Shown: one piece after another, positions 43,537 through 52,490 of the stretch
Layout: the number at the start of each line of letters is the position of its first letter
Position numbering within the stretch: position 1 is the first letter of the stretch
NCBI RefSeq assembly: GCF_023169945.1
Contig: NZ_AP025591.1
Span: 3,344,481-3,408,480 of the forward strand
Length of the DNA: 64,000 nucleotides
Source: Anaeromyxobacter oryzae
Lineage (GTDB): Bacteria > Myxococcota > Myxococcia > Myxococcales > Anaeromyxobacteraceae
Direction: 5' to 3'
The notes under the pieces: generated by a model
The model's database searches: none
The model's input: the letters and a program-made list of their open reading frames with translations, nothing else
What the model was told of the DNA's origin: nothing
Made by a program: the position numbers and the translations under genes

Positions 43537-43628
43537 CCGTGCGGGCCTCCGCGGCGCGGGAGTTCCGCTGATGGTCGCAGGTCGCCGCGACGCGACGCGC
43601 GCGGCAAGGTGTCCGGGGAGAGATGGGC

Positions 43629-44240
43629 CTACACCGAGAGCGAGGGAGCCCGCCGGAAGACGAGGAGCCGGTCGCCTTCCTCCGGCATCGGCCGGTCCGC
43701 CGCGAGGGCGAGGCCATGGCGCAGCGCGTCGCCGACGAGGGTGTCGAGGGCGCGGACGCCGAGGGCGGGGTCGTGCGCGCGGAGCTTCGCGTCGAGCCGC
43801 GCGAGCCGGCCCGCGAGCGGCACCCCGCGCGCGAGCAGCGGCGCGTACACGAACAGCGATCCGCCGGCGGGGAGCACGTCGGCGCTCCCGGCGAGGAGCG
43901 CTTCCGCGGCGTCCGGCGGTGCGACGTGAAGCACGTTCACGCAGAGCACCGCGTCGGCGCGGAACAGCCGCCAGGTGCGGGCGCGGACGTCGTACTCGAG
44001 CGGCGGGAGGAGGTTCGGGCGGTGCGCCTCGGCCGCCCAGGCCGCGATGCTCGCCCGCGCCTCCGGGTCCGGATCCGACGGCTGCCATCGGAGCGCCGGG
44101 AACCGTGCCGCGAGGAGGAGCACGTGCTCGCCGGTGCCGCTCCCGAGCTCGAGCACCGTCCCGTCCGCGGGCAGGAAGTCGGCGAGCGCGGCGGCGACGG
44201 CGTCGCGGTTCCGGAGCGCCGCCCGCGCGGTCCGCTTCAC
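43629..44240 (-). CDS. DUF938 SAM-dependent methyltransferase
   Basis: 203 residues. The DUF938 pattern is clear: NRDAVAAALADFLP, motif I VLELGSGTGEHVLLLAARFP, W.PSDPDPEARASI, LCVNVLHVAP and LFVYAPLLARGVP. Substrate unknown for the family. The GTG start overlaps the stop of the upstream methyltransferase (GTGA), so the two are translated together. Confidence 0.87.
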   Translation of the reverse strand: MKRTARAALRNRDAVAAALADFLPADGTVLELGSGTGEHVLLLAARFPALRWQPSDPDPEARASIAAWAAEAHRPNLLPPLEYDVRARTWRLFRADAVLCVNVLHVAPPDAAEALLAGSADVLPAGGSLFVYAPLLARGVPLAGRLARLDAKLRAHDPALGVRALDTLVGDALRHGLALAADRPMPEEGDRLLVFRRAPSLSV

Positions 44241-45019
44241 GGGACCTCCGGCGCGCGCTCCCGCAGCCGCGCCCGGCGCCCGGGCTCGAGCACGAGGCGC
44301 CGCGCCCGGTCCGCCCGCTTCGGAGAGCGCTCGACGCCGATCGCGTCGAGCCCCGCGGCGTTGGAGGCCGCGAGCATCGTCCCGAGCCCGCAGAACGGGT
44401 CGACCACCGTCCGGCAGCGCGTGTGCGCGACGAGGAACGTGGTCACCGCCTCGCAGGCGGCGCGGCCCATCGCGCGCGGCCAGGTCATCTCGCCGAGCGC
44501 GGGCAGGACGTCGGCCGCGGACGCGGCGGGCGGAAGCCGGAGCGACCGCGAGAAGCAGAGGAGGTGCGCGTACGCGGGGCGGCCGTAGGTCACGATGCCG
44601 GCGGGCACGCGGCAGACGATCCGGTGCCACAGGAGGTGGCTCCCCGCCCGGTCCGCCCCGCGCTCCACGAGGTGCGCCTTGTCGATCCAGCGGCCGTCGT
44701 GCTTCACGTCGGTCTGGTAGAAGACCGCGACCGCGTCGTCCGCGACCGCCCCGCAGATCGACGCCGCGACGTCCTCGAAGAAGGCCCGCCACCCGTCGAG
44801 CCCGAGCTCCGGCAGCTCCGAGTGATCCGGGAGCGAGGTGACGATCGCGTGATCCTCCGGCAGCGGCGCCGCCGCCGCGAGCCACGCCACGCCGTCCCCC
44901 TGGTGCACGACCCGTCGCGCCGCCGGAGCGCTGCCCGCGTCCTCGTCGACCACGCTCACCTCGCGCGGGGCGGTCACGCTCCGCGACGCGACTCTGGGGC
45001 GCACCCGCTCGGCGGTCAA
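44237..45019 (-). CDS. Methyltransferase with DNA-methylase-like motif order and a TSLPD site
   Basis: 260 residues. A TSLPDHSEL segment occupies the place of a TSPPY catalytic motif, followed by AVAVFYQTDVKHDGRWIDKAHL, LLWHRIVCRVPAG, YGRPAYAHLLCFS and, near the C-terminus, motif I VVDPFCGLGTMLAASNAAGLDAIGVE. The order (catalytic motif before motif I) is that of beta-class amino-methyltransferases, but PPY is absent. I recall such proteins in other Proteobacteria without a known substrate; RNA or a small molecule is possible. The start is a TTG at 45019 with no SD; an in-frame stop lies just upstream, so a later start is possible. Confidence 0.7.
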   Translation of the reverse strand: MTAERVRPRVASRSVTAPREVSVVDEDAGSAPAARRVVHQGDGVAWLAAAAPLPEDHAIVTSLPDHSELPELGLDGWRAFFEDVAASICGAVADDAVAVFYQTDVKHDGRWIDKAHLVERGADRAGSHLLWHRIVCRVPAGIVTYGRPAYAHLLCFSRSLRLPPAASAADVLPALGEMTWPRAMGRAACEAVTTFLVAHTRCRTVVDPFCGLGTMLAASNAAGLDAIGVERSPKRADRARRLVLEPGRRARLRERAPEVP

Positions 45020-45115
45020 GGCGGCGCGGCGCGGCGACCGCCTCCGTCACGCTCCGAACCGGGCGTCGCTTCCCCGGCAAAGAGCGGATAGACCCCCGAT
45101 CGGAGGTCAGCGTTC

Positions 45116-46321
45116 ATGTGTGCTCGAGCCGCCGCGCTCGCCGTCGCCGCGGCCGTCTCGCTCGCCTGCGCCGGCGCGCGGACCGGGACCGCCGCTGCTC
45201 CGGACCATGGCGCGACGCTGCGGACCTTCGACGTGCCGGGCGAGGGCGCTCTCGCGCTCGAGATCCCCGCGGGCTGGGAGGCGCGGGAGGGCGACGGCGA
45301 CGCCACGTCACCGCGAACGATCGAGCTCGCGCCCCCGGGGAGGGCGTTCCTCGTGCTCCTGTCACCCATCGTCAATCCGGAGGCGAGCCCGGGGCGCGAG
45401 GGGGCCGACACCGCCCAGTTCCTCGTCGAGCTGTCCCGGCGCAAGGCGGCGGAGACCGCGGTCGAGCCGGAGATCCCGCTCATGGAGCTCGTGGGCGAGG
45501 GCGGCGTCCACGGGTACTGGTTCTCCGTCACCGACCGGGCGCTGGAGGGGAAGGCGACGAAGGCGGGCGAGTACCGCCACCTCCTGCAGGGCGCGGCGGC
45601 GGTGGGGCCGCTGCTCCTGGCGTTCACGCTGCTCGACAACGGCGCCGGACCGCACCGTGCGCAGCTCCTCGACGTCGTGCGCACGGCACGGTTCACCGGC
45701 GGCGCGGCTCCCGGCGGGCACGGGGCGGACGGCGGGAGCGGCACCGGCGGGAGCGGCTCCGGCGGATCGCCGCCCGGCGCGCCCGGGGAAGGCGGCACGC
45801 CGCCCGGCGCCGCAGGCAACGGCGCGCCGGACGCGAGCGGGTTCGAGGCGGATCCGGGCGCCGACACGACACCGCTCGTCGTCGAGGATCCCGCGCGGCG
45901 GGTGTGCGTCCTCGTCGACCTGCCCGGCTTCAAGATGTTCAAGCCGCGCATCACGGACGACGGCAAGGGCGTCGCGGTGCTCGGGCAGCACCTCGAGACG
46001 GGCATCGTCGCCTCGGTGATCGTGAAAGACGCACCCGGGTTCGACGCGCGCCGCTGCCGCGACGACGCGCTCGCCCGGATCCGGCAGGCCACGCCGGACA
46101 TCTCGGACGTGAAGACGAGCGAGGCCCGCGGCACCGCGCGGGTCACGTACGCGCTCTCCGTGCTGCGCGGCCAGCCCATCCGCCAGCGCCACGCGCACGC
46201 GTTCCTGGCACGGGACGGCGTCTGCGTGAACCTGCACCTCTCGAAGGCGGAGCCGTCCGCCGAGGACGCGGCGCGCCTCGAGCAGATCCTCGCGTCGCTC
46301 CGGTTCGGGGAGGCGCTGTAG
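45116..46321 (+). CDS. Unrecognised lipoprotein with two related-looking halves
   Basis: 401 residues. The N-terminus has a lipobox-like SLAC near residue 18. Residues 35-195 contain FDVPGEGALALEIPAGWEAR, a pattern seen in PsbP-like or lipoprotein domains; a Gly/Ser/Pro-rich linker (about 200-245) leads to a second domain with VCVLVDLPGFKMFKP and LHLSKAEPSAEDAARLEQIL. SD GGAGGT lies about 8 nt before the ATG. I do not recognise the family. Divergent from the methyltransferase pair. Confidence 0.7.
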   Translation: MCARAAALAVAAAVSLACAGARTGTAAAPDHGATLRTFDVPGEGALALEIPAGWEAREGDGDATSPRTIELAPPGRAFLVLLSPIVNPEASPGREGADTAQFLVELSRRKAAETAVEPEIPLMELVGEGGVHGYWFSVTDRALEGKATKAGEYRHLLQGAAAVGPLLLAFTLLDNGAGPHRAQLLDVVRTARFTGGAAPGGHGADGGSGTGGSGSGGSPPGAPGEGGTPPGAAGNGAPDASGFEADPGADTTPLVVEDPARRVCVLVDLPGFKMFKPRITDDGKGVAVLGQHLETGIVASVIVKDAPGFDARRCRDDALARIRQATPDISDVKTSEARGTARVTYALSVLRGQPIRQRHAHAFLARDGVCVNLHLSKAEPSAEDAARLEQILASLRFGEAL

Positions 46322-46369
46322 CGGAGCCGCCGTTCCCGCGGGCGCCGAACCGGTGTAGACACGCCCGCC

Positions 46370-47134
46370 ATGACCCCGTTCCACGAGACCTTCGCCGTCC
46401 ACTCCTACGAGGTGGACGCGTTCGCCGGCCTCGCCGTCCCGGCGCTGTCCGGGTTCCTCGTCGAGGCCGCGGGCCTGCACGCGGCCGAGCTCGGCGTCGG
46501 CCTCGACACGCTGATGGCGAAGGGGCTCACGTGGGTGCTCGTGCGGCAGCGCATCGAGCAGCGCGCGCCCATCGTCCTCGGCGACGTGCTCGACGTGGAG
46601 ACCTGGCCCGCGGGCATGGACCGGCTCGCCGCGCTCCGCGACTTCGTGGTGCGGCGCGACGGCGAGGAGGTCGCGCGCGGGAACACGCAGTGGTTCGTGC
46701 TCGACCTCGCGACCCGCAAGCCCGTCCGGCCGGACGCGGTGCTCGACCCGCGCTTCCCGCGCGAGCGGACGCCGCCGGCGCTCGACGTGCCGCACGGGAG
46801 GCTGCCCGAGCTCGCGACCTGGGACTTCCAGAAGCGCTTCCACATCCGTTACGCCGACATCGACGTGAACCTGCACGTGAACAACGGCAGCTACGTCGCG
46901 TGGGCGCTCGAGGCGATCCCGCGGGACGTGTGGCAGTCGTCGCGCCTCGCGACGCTCGACGTGCAGTACCTCGCCGAGTGCCACTACGGCAGCGCGATCC
47001 TCTCGCGCCTGGTGAGCGCCGGGCCCGGCGCGTTCCACCACGCCATCGTCCGCGAGGAGGACCAGAAGGAGCTCGCCCGCGTCACGACGGCCTGGACCCC
47101 GCGGTCGGGCGGGGCGGGCGCCGCGGCCCGCTAG
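46370..47134 (+). CDS. Acyl-ACP thioesterase (FatA-like, double hot-dog)
   Basis: 254 residues. The catalytic region in the second hot-dog domain is YADIDVNLHVNNGSYVAWALE, with Asp, Asn and His in the family arrangement. The first domain shows RIEQRAPIVLGDVLDVETWPAG. It hydrolyses acyl-ACP to release fatty acids. TAGACA lies 8 nt upstream of the ATG and no SD is present. Its stop overlaps the convergent spmB stop by 4 bp. Confidence 0.87.
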   Translation: MTPFHETFAVHSYEVDAFAGLAVPALSGFLVEAAGLHAAELGVGLDTLMAKGLTWVLVRQRIEQRAPIVLGDVLDVETWPAGMDRLAALRDFVVRRDGEEVARGNTQWFVLDLATRKPVRPDAVLDPRFPRERTPPALDVPHGRLPELATWDFQKRFHIRYADIDVNLHVNNGSYVAWALEAIPRDVWQSSRLATLDVQYLAECHYGSAILSRLVSAGPGAFHHAIVREEDQKELARVTTAWTPRSGGAGAAAR

Positions 47135-47664
47135 AACATCATCCGGACGACGATCACCGCCGCGGTGAAGCCGGCGAGATCGGCGAGGAGCGCGGCCGGG
47201 AGCGCCTGGCGGTAGCGGGTGATCCCCACCGCGCCCATGTAGACCGCGAGCACGTAGAAGGTGGTCTCGGTGGAGCCGGCCATCACCGAGACGAGCCGCC
47301 CCGCGTAGCCGTCCGGCCCCTCGGTGCGGAGCACGTCGCCGACGACGCCGAGCGCGCCGCCGCCGGAGAGCGGCCGGACGAGGACCATGGGGAGCACGCT
47401 CGCGGGGATGCCGAGGGGATCGAGCACGGGCGCGAGTCCGCTCGCCGCCGCGTCGAGCGCCCCCGAGGCCCGGAGCATCGCGAGCGCGACGAAGATCGCG
47501 ACGAGGGGCGGGAGGATCCGGACCGCGGTCTCGAATCCCTGCTTCGCGCCGTCGAGGAACGCCGGGTACACCTTCACGCGCCGGAGGAGCGCGAGGAGCG
47601 GCACGCCGGCGAGGAGCGCCGGCACGGCGACGACCGAGATCGCGTCGAGGACGGCCCGCAGCAT
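47131..47664 (-). CDS. spmB: Spore maturation protein B family nucleoside-recognition membrane protein
   Basis: 177 residues with about five membrane helices and the SpmB pattern GAKQGFETAVRILPPLVAIFVALAMLRASGAL, VLVRPLSGGGALGV and GSTETTFYVLAVYMGAVG. It is translated from an ATG that overlaps the spmA stop (TGATG). SpmA/SpmB are linked to spore-core dehydration in Bacillus, but the pair is widespread in bacteria without endospores, so another membrane role is likely. Confidence 0.9.
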   Translation of the reverse strand: MLRAVLDAISVVAVPALLAGVPLLALLRRVKVYPAFLDGAKQGFETAVRILPPLVAIFVALAMLRASGALDAAASGLAPVLDPLGIPASVLPMVLVRPLSGGGALGVVGDVLRTEGPDGYAGRLVSVMAGSTETTFYVLAVYMGAVGITRYRQALPAALLADLAGFTAAVIVVRMMF

Positions 47665-48275
47665 CAGCGCGCCTCCCCCGGCGCGGAGGGCGCGGGCGGC
47701 AGCGGGTGGAGGCGCGCGAGGAGCTTCGCGGCGACGACCGCCGCGACGGCGCCGCACACGGACGCGACGATCGTCGGCCCGATGATCTCGCCCGGCGCCC
47801 GCGATCCCGCCGCCGTGCGGAGCGCGAGGACCGTCGCGGGCACGAGCTGGATCGAGGCGGTGTTGAGCGCGCAGAAGAGGGCCTGCGCGTCGGTGGCGGT
47901 CCCGGGGCGCGGGTTCAGCGTCTCGAGCTCCTGCATCGCCTTCACCCCGAACGGCGTCGCGGCGTTCCCGAGCCCGAGCACGTTCGCCGCGATGTTCATG
48001 AGCATCGCGGCCATGGCCGGGTGCTCGGGCGGGACGTCCGGGAAGAGGCGGCGCATGACCGGCCGGGCGGCGCGGGCGAGCGCCCGGACGAGCCCCGCCT
48101 CCTCCGCCACGCGCATGAGCCCGAGCCAGAGCGTCATCACCCCGGCGAGGCCGAGGGAGAGGGTCACCGCCGCCTTGGCCGCGTCGAACGCGGCCGGGGT
48201 GAGGGCGGGGAGCCTGCCGTTCACCGCGGCGAAGCCGATCGCGAGCGCGAGGAGGCCGGTCCAGAGGACGCCCAT
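47664..48275 (-). CDS. spmA: Spore maturation protein A family membrane protein
   Basis: 203 residues, several membrane helices. Diagnostic segments: AKAAVTLSLGLAGVMTLWLGLMRVAEEAGL, MAAMLMNIAANVLGLGNAATPFGVKAMQEL and TASIQLVPATVLALR. First gene of the spmAB pair, divergent from the transglutaminase gene across 82 bp. Function outside endospore formers is unknown. Confidence 0.92.
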   Translation of the reverse strand: MGVLWTGLLALAIGFAAVNGRLPALTPAAFDAAKAAVTLSLGLAGVMTLWLGLMRVAEEAGLVRALARAARPVMRRLFPDVPPEHPAMAAMLMNIAANVLGLGNAATPFGVKAMQELETLNPRPGTATDAQALFCALNTASIQLVPATVLALRTAAGSRAPGEIIGPTIVASVCGAVAAVVAAKLLARLHPLPPAPSAPGEAR

Positions 48276-48357
48276 GACGGCCTACGATTCTGGACCGCCG
48301 CACCTCGAAGGCGAGTTTTTGGTATGAGCGGGCGTTAACACGGAAGGACCTCTCGAC

Positions 48358-49893
48358 ATGCCAGCCCGCCTCGTCGCCCTCCTGCCGCCCCTCGCCCTCG
48401 TCGCCCTCGTCGGCTGCCCCGAGGAGCGCCCCGACGCCGTCCGCCCGCCGCCGCGACCGCCCCAGGCGATGCTGTCCGCCGGCGCCCAGAACCAGCCGGA
48501 CGTGCTGACGCTCGCCCGTCCGACCGGGCCGGAGTGGTTCGGCATCTACCTCGGCGGCCGCAAGGCCGGCTGGACGAAGGTGCAGCTCGCCACGGAGCTG
48601 CGCGACGGCCGGAACGTCCTCGTCGGCCGGAGCGAGATGCTCATGCGCGTGAACGTGGGCGGCAAGACCGTCGAGCGCTCCCAGACCGAGGAGCGCGTCT
48701 ACGAGGCGCGGCCCGGCGGCAGGCTCCTCTCGTTCCGCGCCGTCTTCGGCGGGGACGGCGGCGACCGGACGGTGACGGGGACGTGCAACACCCGCGAGCG
48801 CTGCACCGCGACCATCGAGTCGCCGGGCGGCGCCCACGAGGAGCGGACCCTCGACGGCGTGACCGAGACCGCCGACCTCGCCGACGGCGTGCGGCTCGCG
48901 GCGGCGCGCCGGACGACGGTGCGCGGCCGGCAGATCGAGTTCATGAAGCTCCGGGTCCGCGACCAGCAGGACGCCTTCGTGCGGCGCGAGCGCGTGGCGG
49001 GGGCCGGCGTCCAGGAGGAGGTGTCCGTCGTCGAGGAGATCGAGATCGGCGACCGCATGCCCGTCGTGTACCAGGTCGCGGACGACGGGCGGGTGGTCGA
49101 GATCCGCTACGGCGACGCCATCGTCAGCCGCCCCGAGACGGAGGACCGCGCCCGGACGCTCGACACCGTCGATCTGTTCGCCCTCGGGCGCGTGGCGCTG
49201 CCGCGGGCGCTCCCCCGGACCGTCCCGGCCGCGATCACCTACCGGATCGAGGGGCTGCCGCCCGCCTTCGACGCGGCGAGCCCGCGCCAGAAGGTGGCGC
49301 GCGACGGCAAGGCCGCGCTCCTCACCGTGACGGCGAGGATCCCCGCGGCCGCGGATCCCGCGAAGGACACGCCGCTCGCGAAGGCGAAGGACGGCGCGCG
49401 CCCGGACGACCTCGCCGCCACGGCGGAGGTGGACTCCGACGCGCCCACCATCCAGCGACTCGCGCGCGAGACGGCGGGGAGCGCGCCGGGCGCGTACGCC
49501 GCGGCGAAGCTGCTCGCGACGAAGGTGTACGGCACCCTCGAGAAGGCGTACGGCGCGAGCCACGACCGCGCGAGCGACGTGCTGGTCGCGGGGAAGGGCG
49601 ACTGCACCGAGCACGCCGTGCTGATGGTCGCGCTCGCCCGCGCGCTCGGGATCCCGGCGCGCCAGGTGTACGGCCTCGTCTACGCGCGCTACTCCGACGG
49701 GCAGGACGCGCTCTACTGGCACGCCTGGGCCCAGGTCCGCAGCGCCGCCGAATGGATCGACGTGGACCCGATCTTCGACCAGCCCGTCGCGGACGCGACC
49801 CACGTCGCGCTCGGCACCGGGACGCAGGTCGACGTCGTGGGGCTCCTCGGCTCGCTCAAGGTCACGGGCGTCGAGGTGAAGGAAGGCAAGTAG
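48358..49893 (+). CDS. Transglutaminase-like lipoprotein
   Basis: 511 residues with a lipobox LVALVGC at the N-terminus. The C-terminal third is a transglutaminase-fold (papain-like) domain with all three catalytic residues visible: Cys in GKGDCTEHAVLMVALARALGIPAR, His in YWHAWAQV and Asp in WIDVDPIFD. The N-terminal two thirds (beta-rich) have no named motif. It may act as a protease or cross-linker in the periplasm or outer membrane. SD GGAAGGA lies upstream of the ATG. Confidence 0.85.
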   Translation: MPARLVALLPPLALVALVGCPEERPDAVRPPPRPPQAMLSAGAQNQPDVLTLARPTGPEWFGIYLGGRKAGWTKVQLATELRDGRNVLVGRSEMLMRVNVGGKTVERSQTEERVYEARPGGRLLSFRAVFGGDGGDRTVTGTCNTRERCTATIESPGGAHEERTLDGVTETADLADGVRLAAARRTTVRGRQIEFMKLRVRDQQDAFVRRERVAGAGVQEEVSVVEEIEIGDRMPVVYQVADDGRVVEIRYGDAIVSRPETEDRARTLDTVDLFALGRVALPRALPRTVPAAITYRIEGLPPAFDAASPRQKVARDGKAALLTVTARIPAAADPAKDTPLAKAKDGARPDDLAATAEVDSDAPTIQRLARETAGSAPGAYAAAKLLATKVYGTLEKAYGASHDRASDVLVAGKGDCTEHAVLMVALARALGIPARQVYGLVYARYSDGQDALYWHAWAQVRSAAEWIDVDPIFDQPVADATHVALGTGTQVDVVGLLGSLKVTGVEVKEGK

Positions 49894-49909
49894 CGGCGCC
49901 GCTGGCCGG

Positions 49910-49939
49910 TTGCGGGCCCCGCCCCGGCTTTGCTTTACT
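49910..49939 (+). promoter_or_regulatory. Promoter candidate for the methylmalonyl-CoA epimerase gene
   Basis: TTGCGG (49910-49915), an 18-nt spacer and TTTACT (49934-49939), about 38 nt before the ATG, which also has an SD. Confidence 0.5.
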
Positions 49940-49977
49940 CGAAGCTCCCACCTCCCCCACGCTCGAAGGAGCGCCGC

Positions 49978-50382
49978 ATGACCGGCCTCGACCACGTCGC
50001 CATCCTCGTCTCGGACCTCGACGCCGCCGTGAAGCTGTACCGCGACGTCTACGGCCTGCCCGCGCCCGAGATCGAGGAGGTCCCGACCGAGAAGGTGCGC
50101 GTCGCGATCTTCGGCCACGGCGCCGGCCGGATCGAGCTGGTCTCTCCGGCGACGCCGGACAGCCCGATGGCGAAGACCATCGAGAAGCGCGGCGAGGGGC
50201 TGCACCACATCTGCCTCGAGGTGCCCGACATCGAGAAGGCGATGGCCGGCCTGAAGGCGCAGGGCGCGCCGCTCCTGGACGAGAAGCCGCGCCCCGGCGC
50301 GGGCGGCTCCAGGGTCGCCTTCGTCCATCCGAAGGGCAGCCGCGGCGTGCTCGTGGAGCTGAAGCAGGGCGGCGGCCACTGA
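49978..50382 (+). CDS. mce: Methylmalonyl-CoA epimerase
   Basis: 134 residues of the vicinal-oxygen-chelate fold. Metal ligands and typical segments: GLDHVAILVSDLDAAVKLYRD (His), VRVAIFGHGAGRIELVSP (Glu), EGLHHICLEVPDIE (His) and KGSRGVLVELKQ (Glu). It interconverts the R and S forms of methylmalonyl-CoA in propionate metabolism. SD AAGGAG lies 6 nt before the ATG. No mutase gene is in this window. Confidence 0.93.
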   Translation: MTGLDHVAILVSDLDAAVKLYRDVYGLPAPEIEEVPTEKVRVAIFGHGAGRIELVSPATPDSPMAKTIEKRGEGLHHICLEVPDIEKAMAGLKAQGAPLLDEKPRPGAGGSRVAFVHPKGSRGVLVELKQGGGH

Positions 50383-50424
50383 CGGACGGTCGCGCCTCTC
50401 GCAAGCGGCGCGCCAGGTAGACGG

Positions 50425-50453
50425 TTGACCGCCCGACGGGCGCGTGTTTTATC
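50425..50453 (+). promoter_or_regulatory. Promoter candidate for the outer-membrane protein gene
   Basis: TTGACC (50425-50430), a 17-nt spacer and TTTATC (50448-50453), about 35 nt before the ATG. Good match for a housekeeping promoter in such GC-rich DNA. Confidence 0.6.
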
Positions 50454-50488
50454 CGGAGACTCCGCTCCCGTCCGAAGGGGTCGCCACC

Positions 50489-52417
50489 ATGTCCCGCCTC
50501 CACGCCGCCTTCCTCGCGGCGCTCCTCAGCACTCCCGCCGCCGCGCTCGCCCAGGCCGCCGCGCCGGCGGGCGCCGCCCCCGCGCAGCAGCCGCCCAAGG
50601 ACGACTCCGCGCAGCCCGCGGACGTCGATCCGAAGACCAAGGCCGCCATCCAGCGCGCGGTGGAGAAGGCGAAGGACGACCTCCGCGACGAGATCAAGGC
50701 GGAGATGCAGGTCGCGCAGTCGTCGGCCGAGTTCATGGGCACCGTCGCGGAAGGTCCCAAGCTCCAGTTCCTCGAGCTCAACGGCTACTTCCGCGTGCGC
50801 GGGCAGCTCATGGACAACTGGGACCTGCGCGCCGGCAGCGACGCCGCGGGCTTCCACTACTTCCCGGTCCCGCTGCAGCGCGGCGACGGCGGGACGCTCG
50901 CGTCGTCCAACATGCGGCTCCGCATCGAGCCGACGATGAACGTCTCCGAGCACGTCCGCGTGCGCGCGCAGATCGACGTGCTCGACAACTACGTCCTCGG
51001 CTCGTCGACGAGCGAGCTGTTCGACTCCGCGCACAGCCCGTACCCGGTGCCGTTCTACGGCTCCACGCGGCGCTTGCTCCAGAACGATCCGACCGCCGAT
51101 CGCCCCGCCATCTCGCCGAAGCGCGCCTGGGCCGAGATCCAGACGCCGGTGGGCCTGCTCTCCTTCGGCCGGATGCCGAACTCGTGGGGCATGGGCATCC
51201 TCGCGAACGCCGGCGCCGGCCTCGACGACGACTACGGCGACACGGTCGACCGGCTCCAGTTCGCGCTCCCTCCGCTCGAGACGCCCATCGGCAAGCTCAC
51301 GCTCGTCCCGATCCTCGACTTCGACGCCGAGGGCGTGCTGAACAAGGATCCCCACTTCGGCCTCGGCGTCGGCCAGCCGTTCGACGCGGAGCCGGGCGAC
51401 GACGCCCGGACCTACGCGATCAAGATCGCCCGGCTCGACACCGACGACGAGATCCGCCGCAAGGTCGACGCCGGCGAGAAGTCCGTGAACTACGGCGCGT
51501 ACTACAACTACCGGACGCAGCGGTGGACGTACCCCGCCTGGGAGAAGGTCGGGTACGCCGGCTCCTACACCGACACCGCCAACGACGCGGTGAAGCGCTC
51601 GTCGTACGCGCACGTGCTCGACCTGTGGACGCGCGTCGTCACCGGCCGCTGGAAGGTGGAGGCGGAGGCGGTCGGCATCTACGGCAACATCGGCGAGACG
51701 TTCCTGTTCGTGCCGTCCACGACGGACTCGACCATCCTGACGCGCCAGAGCCTCGGCAAGGTCATCCTCCGCCAGTGGGGCGGCGTCCTCTCGACGCACT
51801 TCCAGGCGCTGCCGAACAAGGTCACCCTCGGCGGCCAGCTCGGCATCGCCAGCGGCGACTCCGCCCCCGGGTTCGGCAACATCCCCGACCGGATGACCGG
51901 CACCGGGACCGCCGACGATCCGTTCCAGCTGCCGCCGTACGGCTCCATCGAGGGACCGCAGTACGGGCAGCCGGGCGACGGCGCCATCCGGAACTACCGC
52001 TTCAACCCGGCGTACCGCGTCGACCTCGTGCTCTGGAAGGGGATCCTCGGCCAGGTGACGGACGCGTGGTACCTCCGGCCGGACATCAAGTGGGACATCC
52101 TCCCCGGCCTCGTCTTCGACGGCGCGCTCATCTACTCGCAGGCGATCTACTCGCAGTCGACGCCGAGCGCGATCGCGACGAGCCTCGTGGCGCCCGCGCC
52201 CGGCGAGACCGATGGCCGCTACACGTACACGAGCCGCGGGAAGAAGCCGCTCGGCTTCGAGGCCGATGGGCGCCTCACGCTGAACACCGGCGACGGCTTC
52301 GCCGCCTGGGGCGAGGTCGGCGTGTTCCAGCCGCTCGCCGGGATGGACAACGGTGGCACCGGCGCCTCGCTGTCGCGCGGCTGGGCCCTGAACTTCGGGC
52401 TCGCGGCGAAGTTCTAG
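50489..52417 (+). CDS. Outer-membrane beta-barrel protein, TIGR04551-like
   Basis: 642 residues. A signal peptide (AALLSTPAAALAQA) is followed by a Pro/Gln/Asp-rich and coiled-coil-prone segment (IQRAVEKAKDDLRDEIKAEM), then a long alternating beta pattern with strand-like pieces (LNGYFRVRGQLMDNWDL, AWAEIQTPVGLLSFGRMPNSWGMG, NFGLAAKF). The C-terminal Phe is typical for BamA-dependent barrels. From memory it matches the deltaproteobacterial TIGR04551 family, of unknown function. A porin or structural role in the outer membrane is inferred. SD GAAGGGG upstream. Confidence 0.8.
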   Translation: MSRLHAAFLAALLSTPAAALAQAAAPAGAAPAQQPPKDDSAQPADVDPKTKAAIQRAVEKAKDDLRDEIKAEMQVAQSSAEFMGTVAEGPKLQFLELNGYFRVRGQLMDNWDLRAGSDAAGFHYFPVPLQRGDGGTLASSNMRLRIEPTMNVSEHVRVRAQIDVLDNYVLGSSTSELFDSAHSPYPVPFYGSTRRLLQNDPTADRPAISPKRAWAEIQTPVGLLSFGRMPNSWGMGILANAGAGLDDDYGDTVDRLQFALPPLETPIGKLTLVPILDFDAEGVLNKDPHFGLGVGQPFDAEPGDDARTYAIKIARLDTDDEIRRKVDAGEKSVNYGAYYNYRTQRWTYPAWEKVGYAGSYTDTANDAVKRSSYAHVLDLWTRVVTGRWKVEAEAVGIYGNIGETFLFVPSTTDSTILTRQSLGKVILRQWGGVLSTHFQALPNKVTLGGQLGIASGDSAPGFGNIPDRMTGTGTADDPFQLPPYGSIEGPQYGQPGDGAIRNYRFNPAYRVDLVLWKGILGQVTDAWYLRPDIKWDILPGLVFDGALIYSQAIYSQSTPSAIATSLVAPAPGETDGRYTYTSRGKKPLGFEADGRLTLNTGDGFAAWGEVGVFQPLAGMDNGGTGASLSRGWALNFGLAAKF

Positions 52418-52490
52418 AAGACCTGAGACGGCGGCGGCCCGGGGGAGCTCGAGCTCCTCCGGGCCGTCTTGCGTACGCGGCGCGCCGGGC

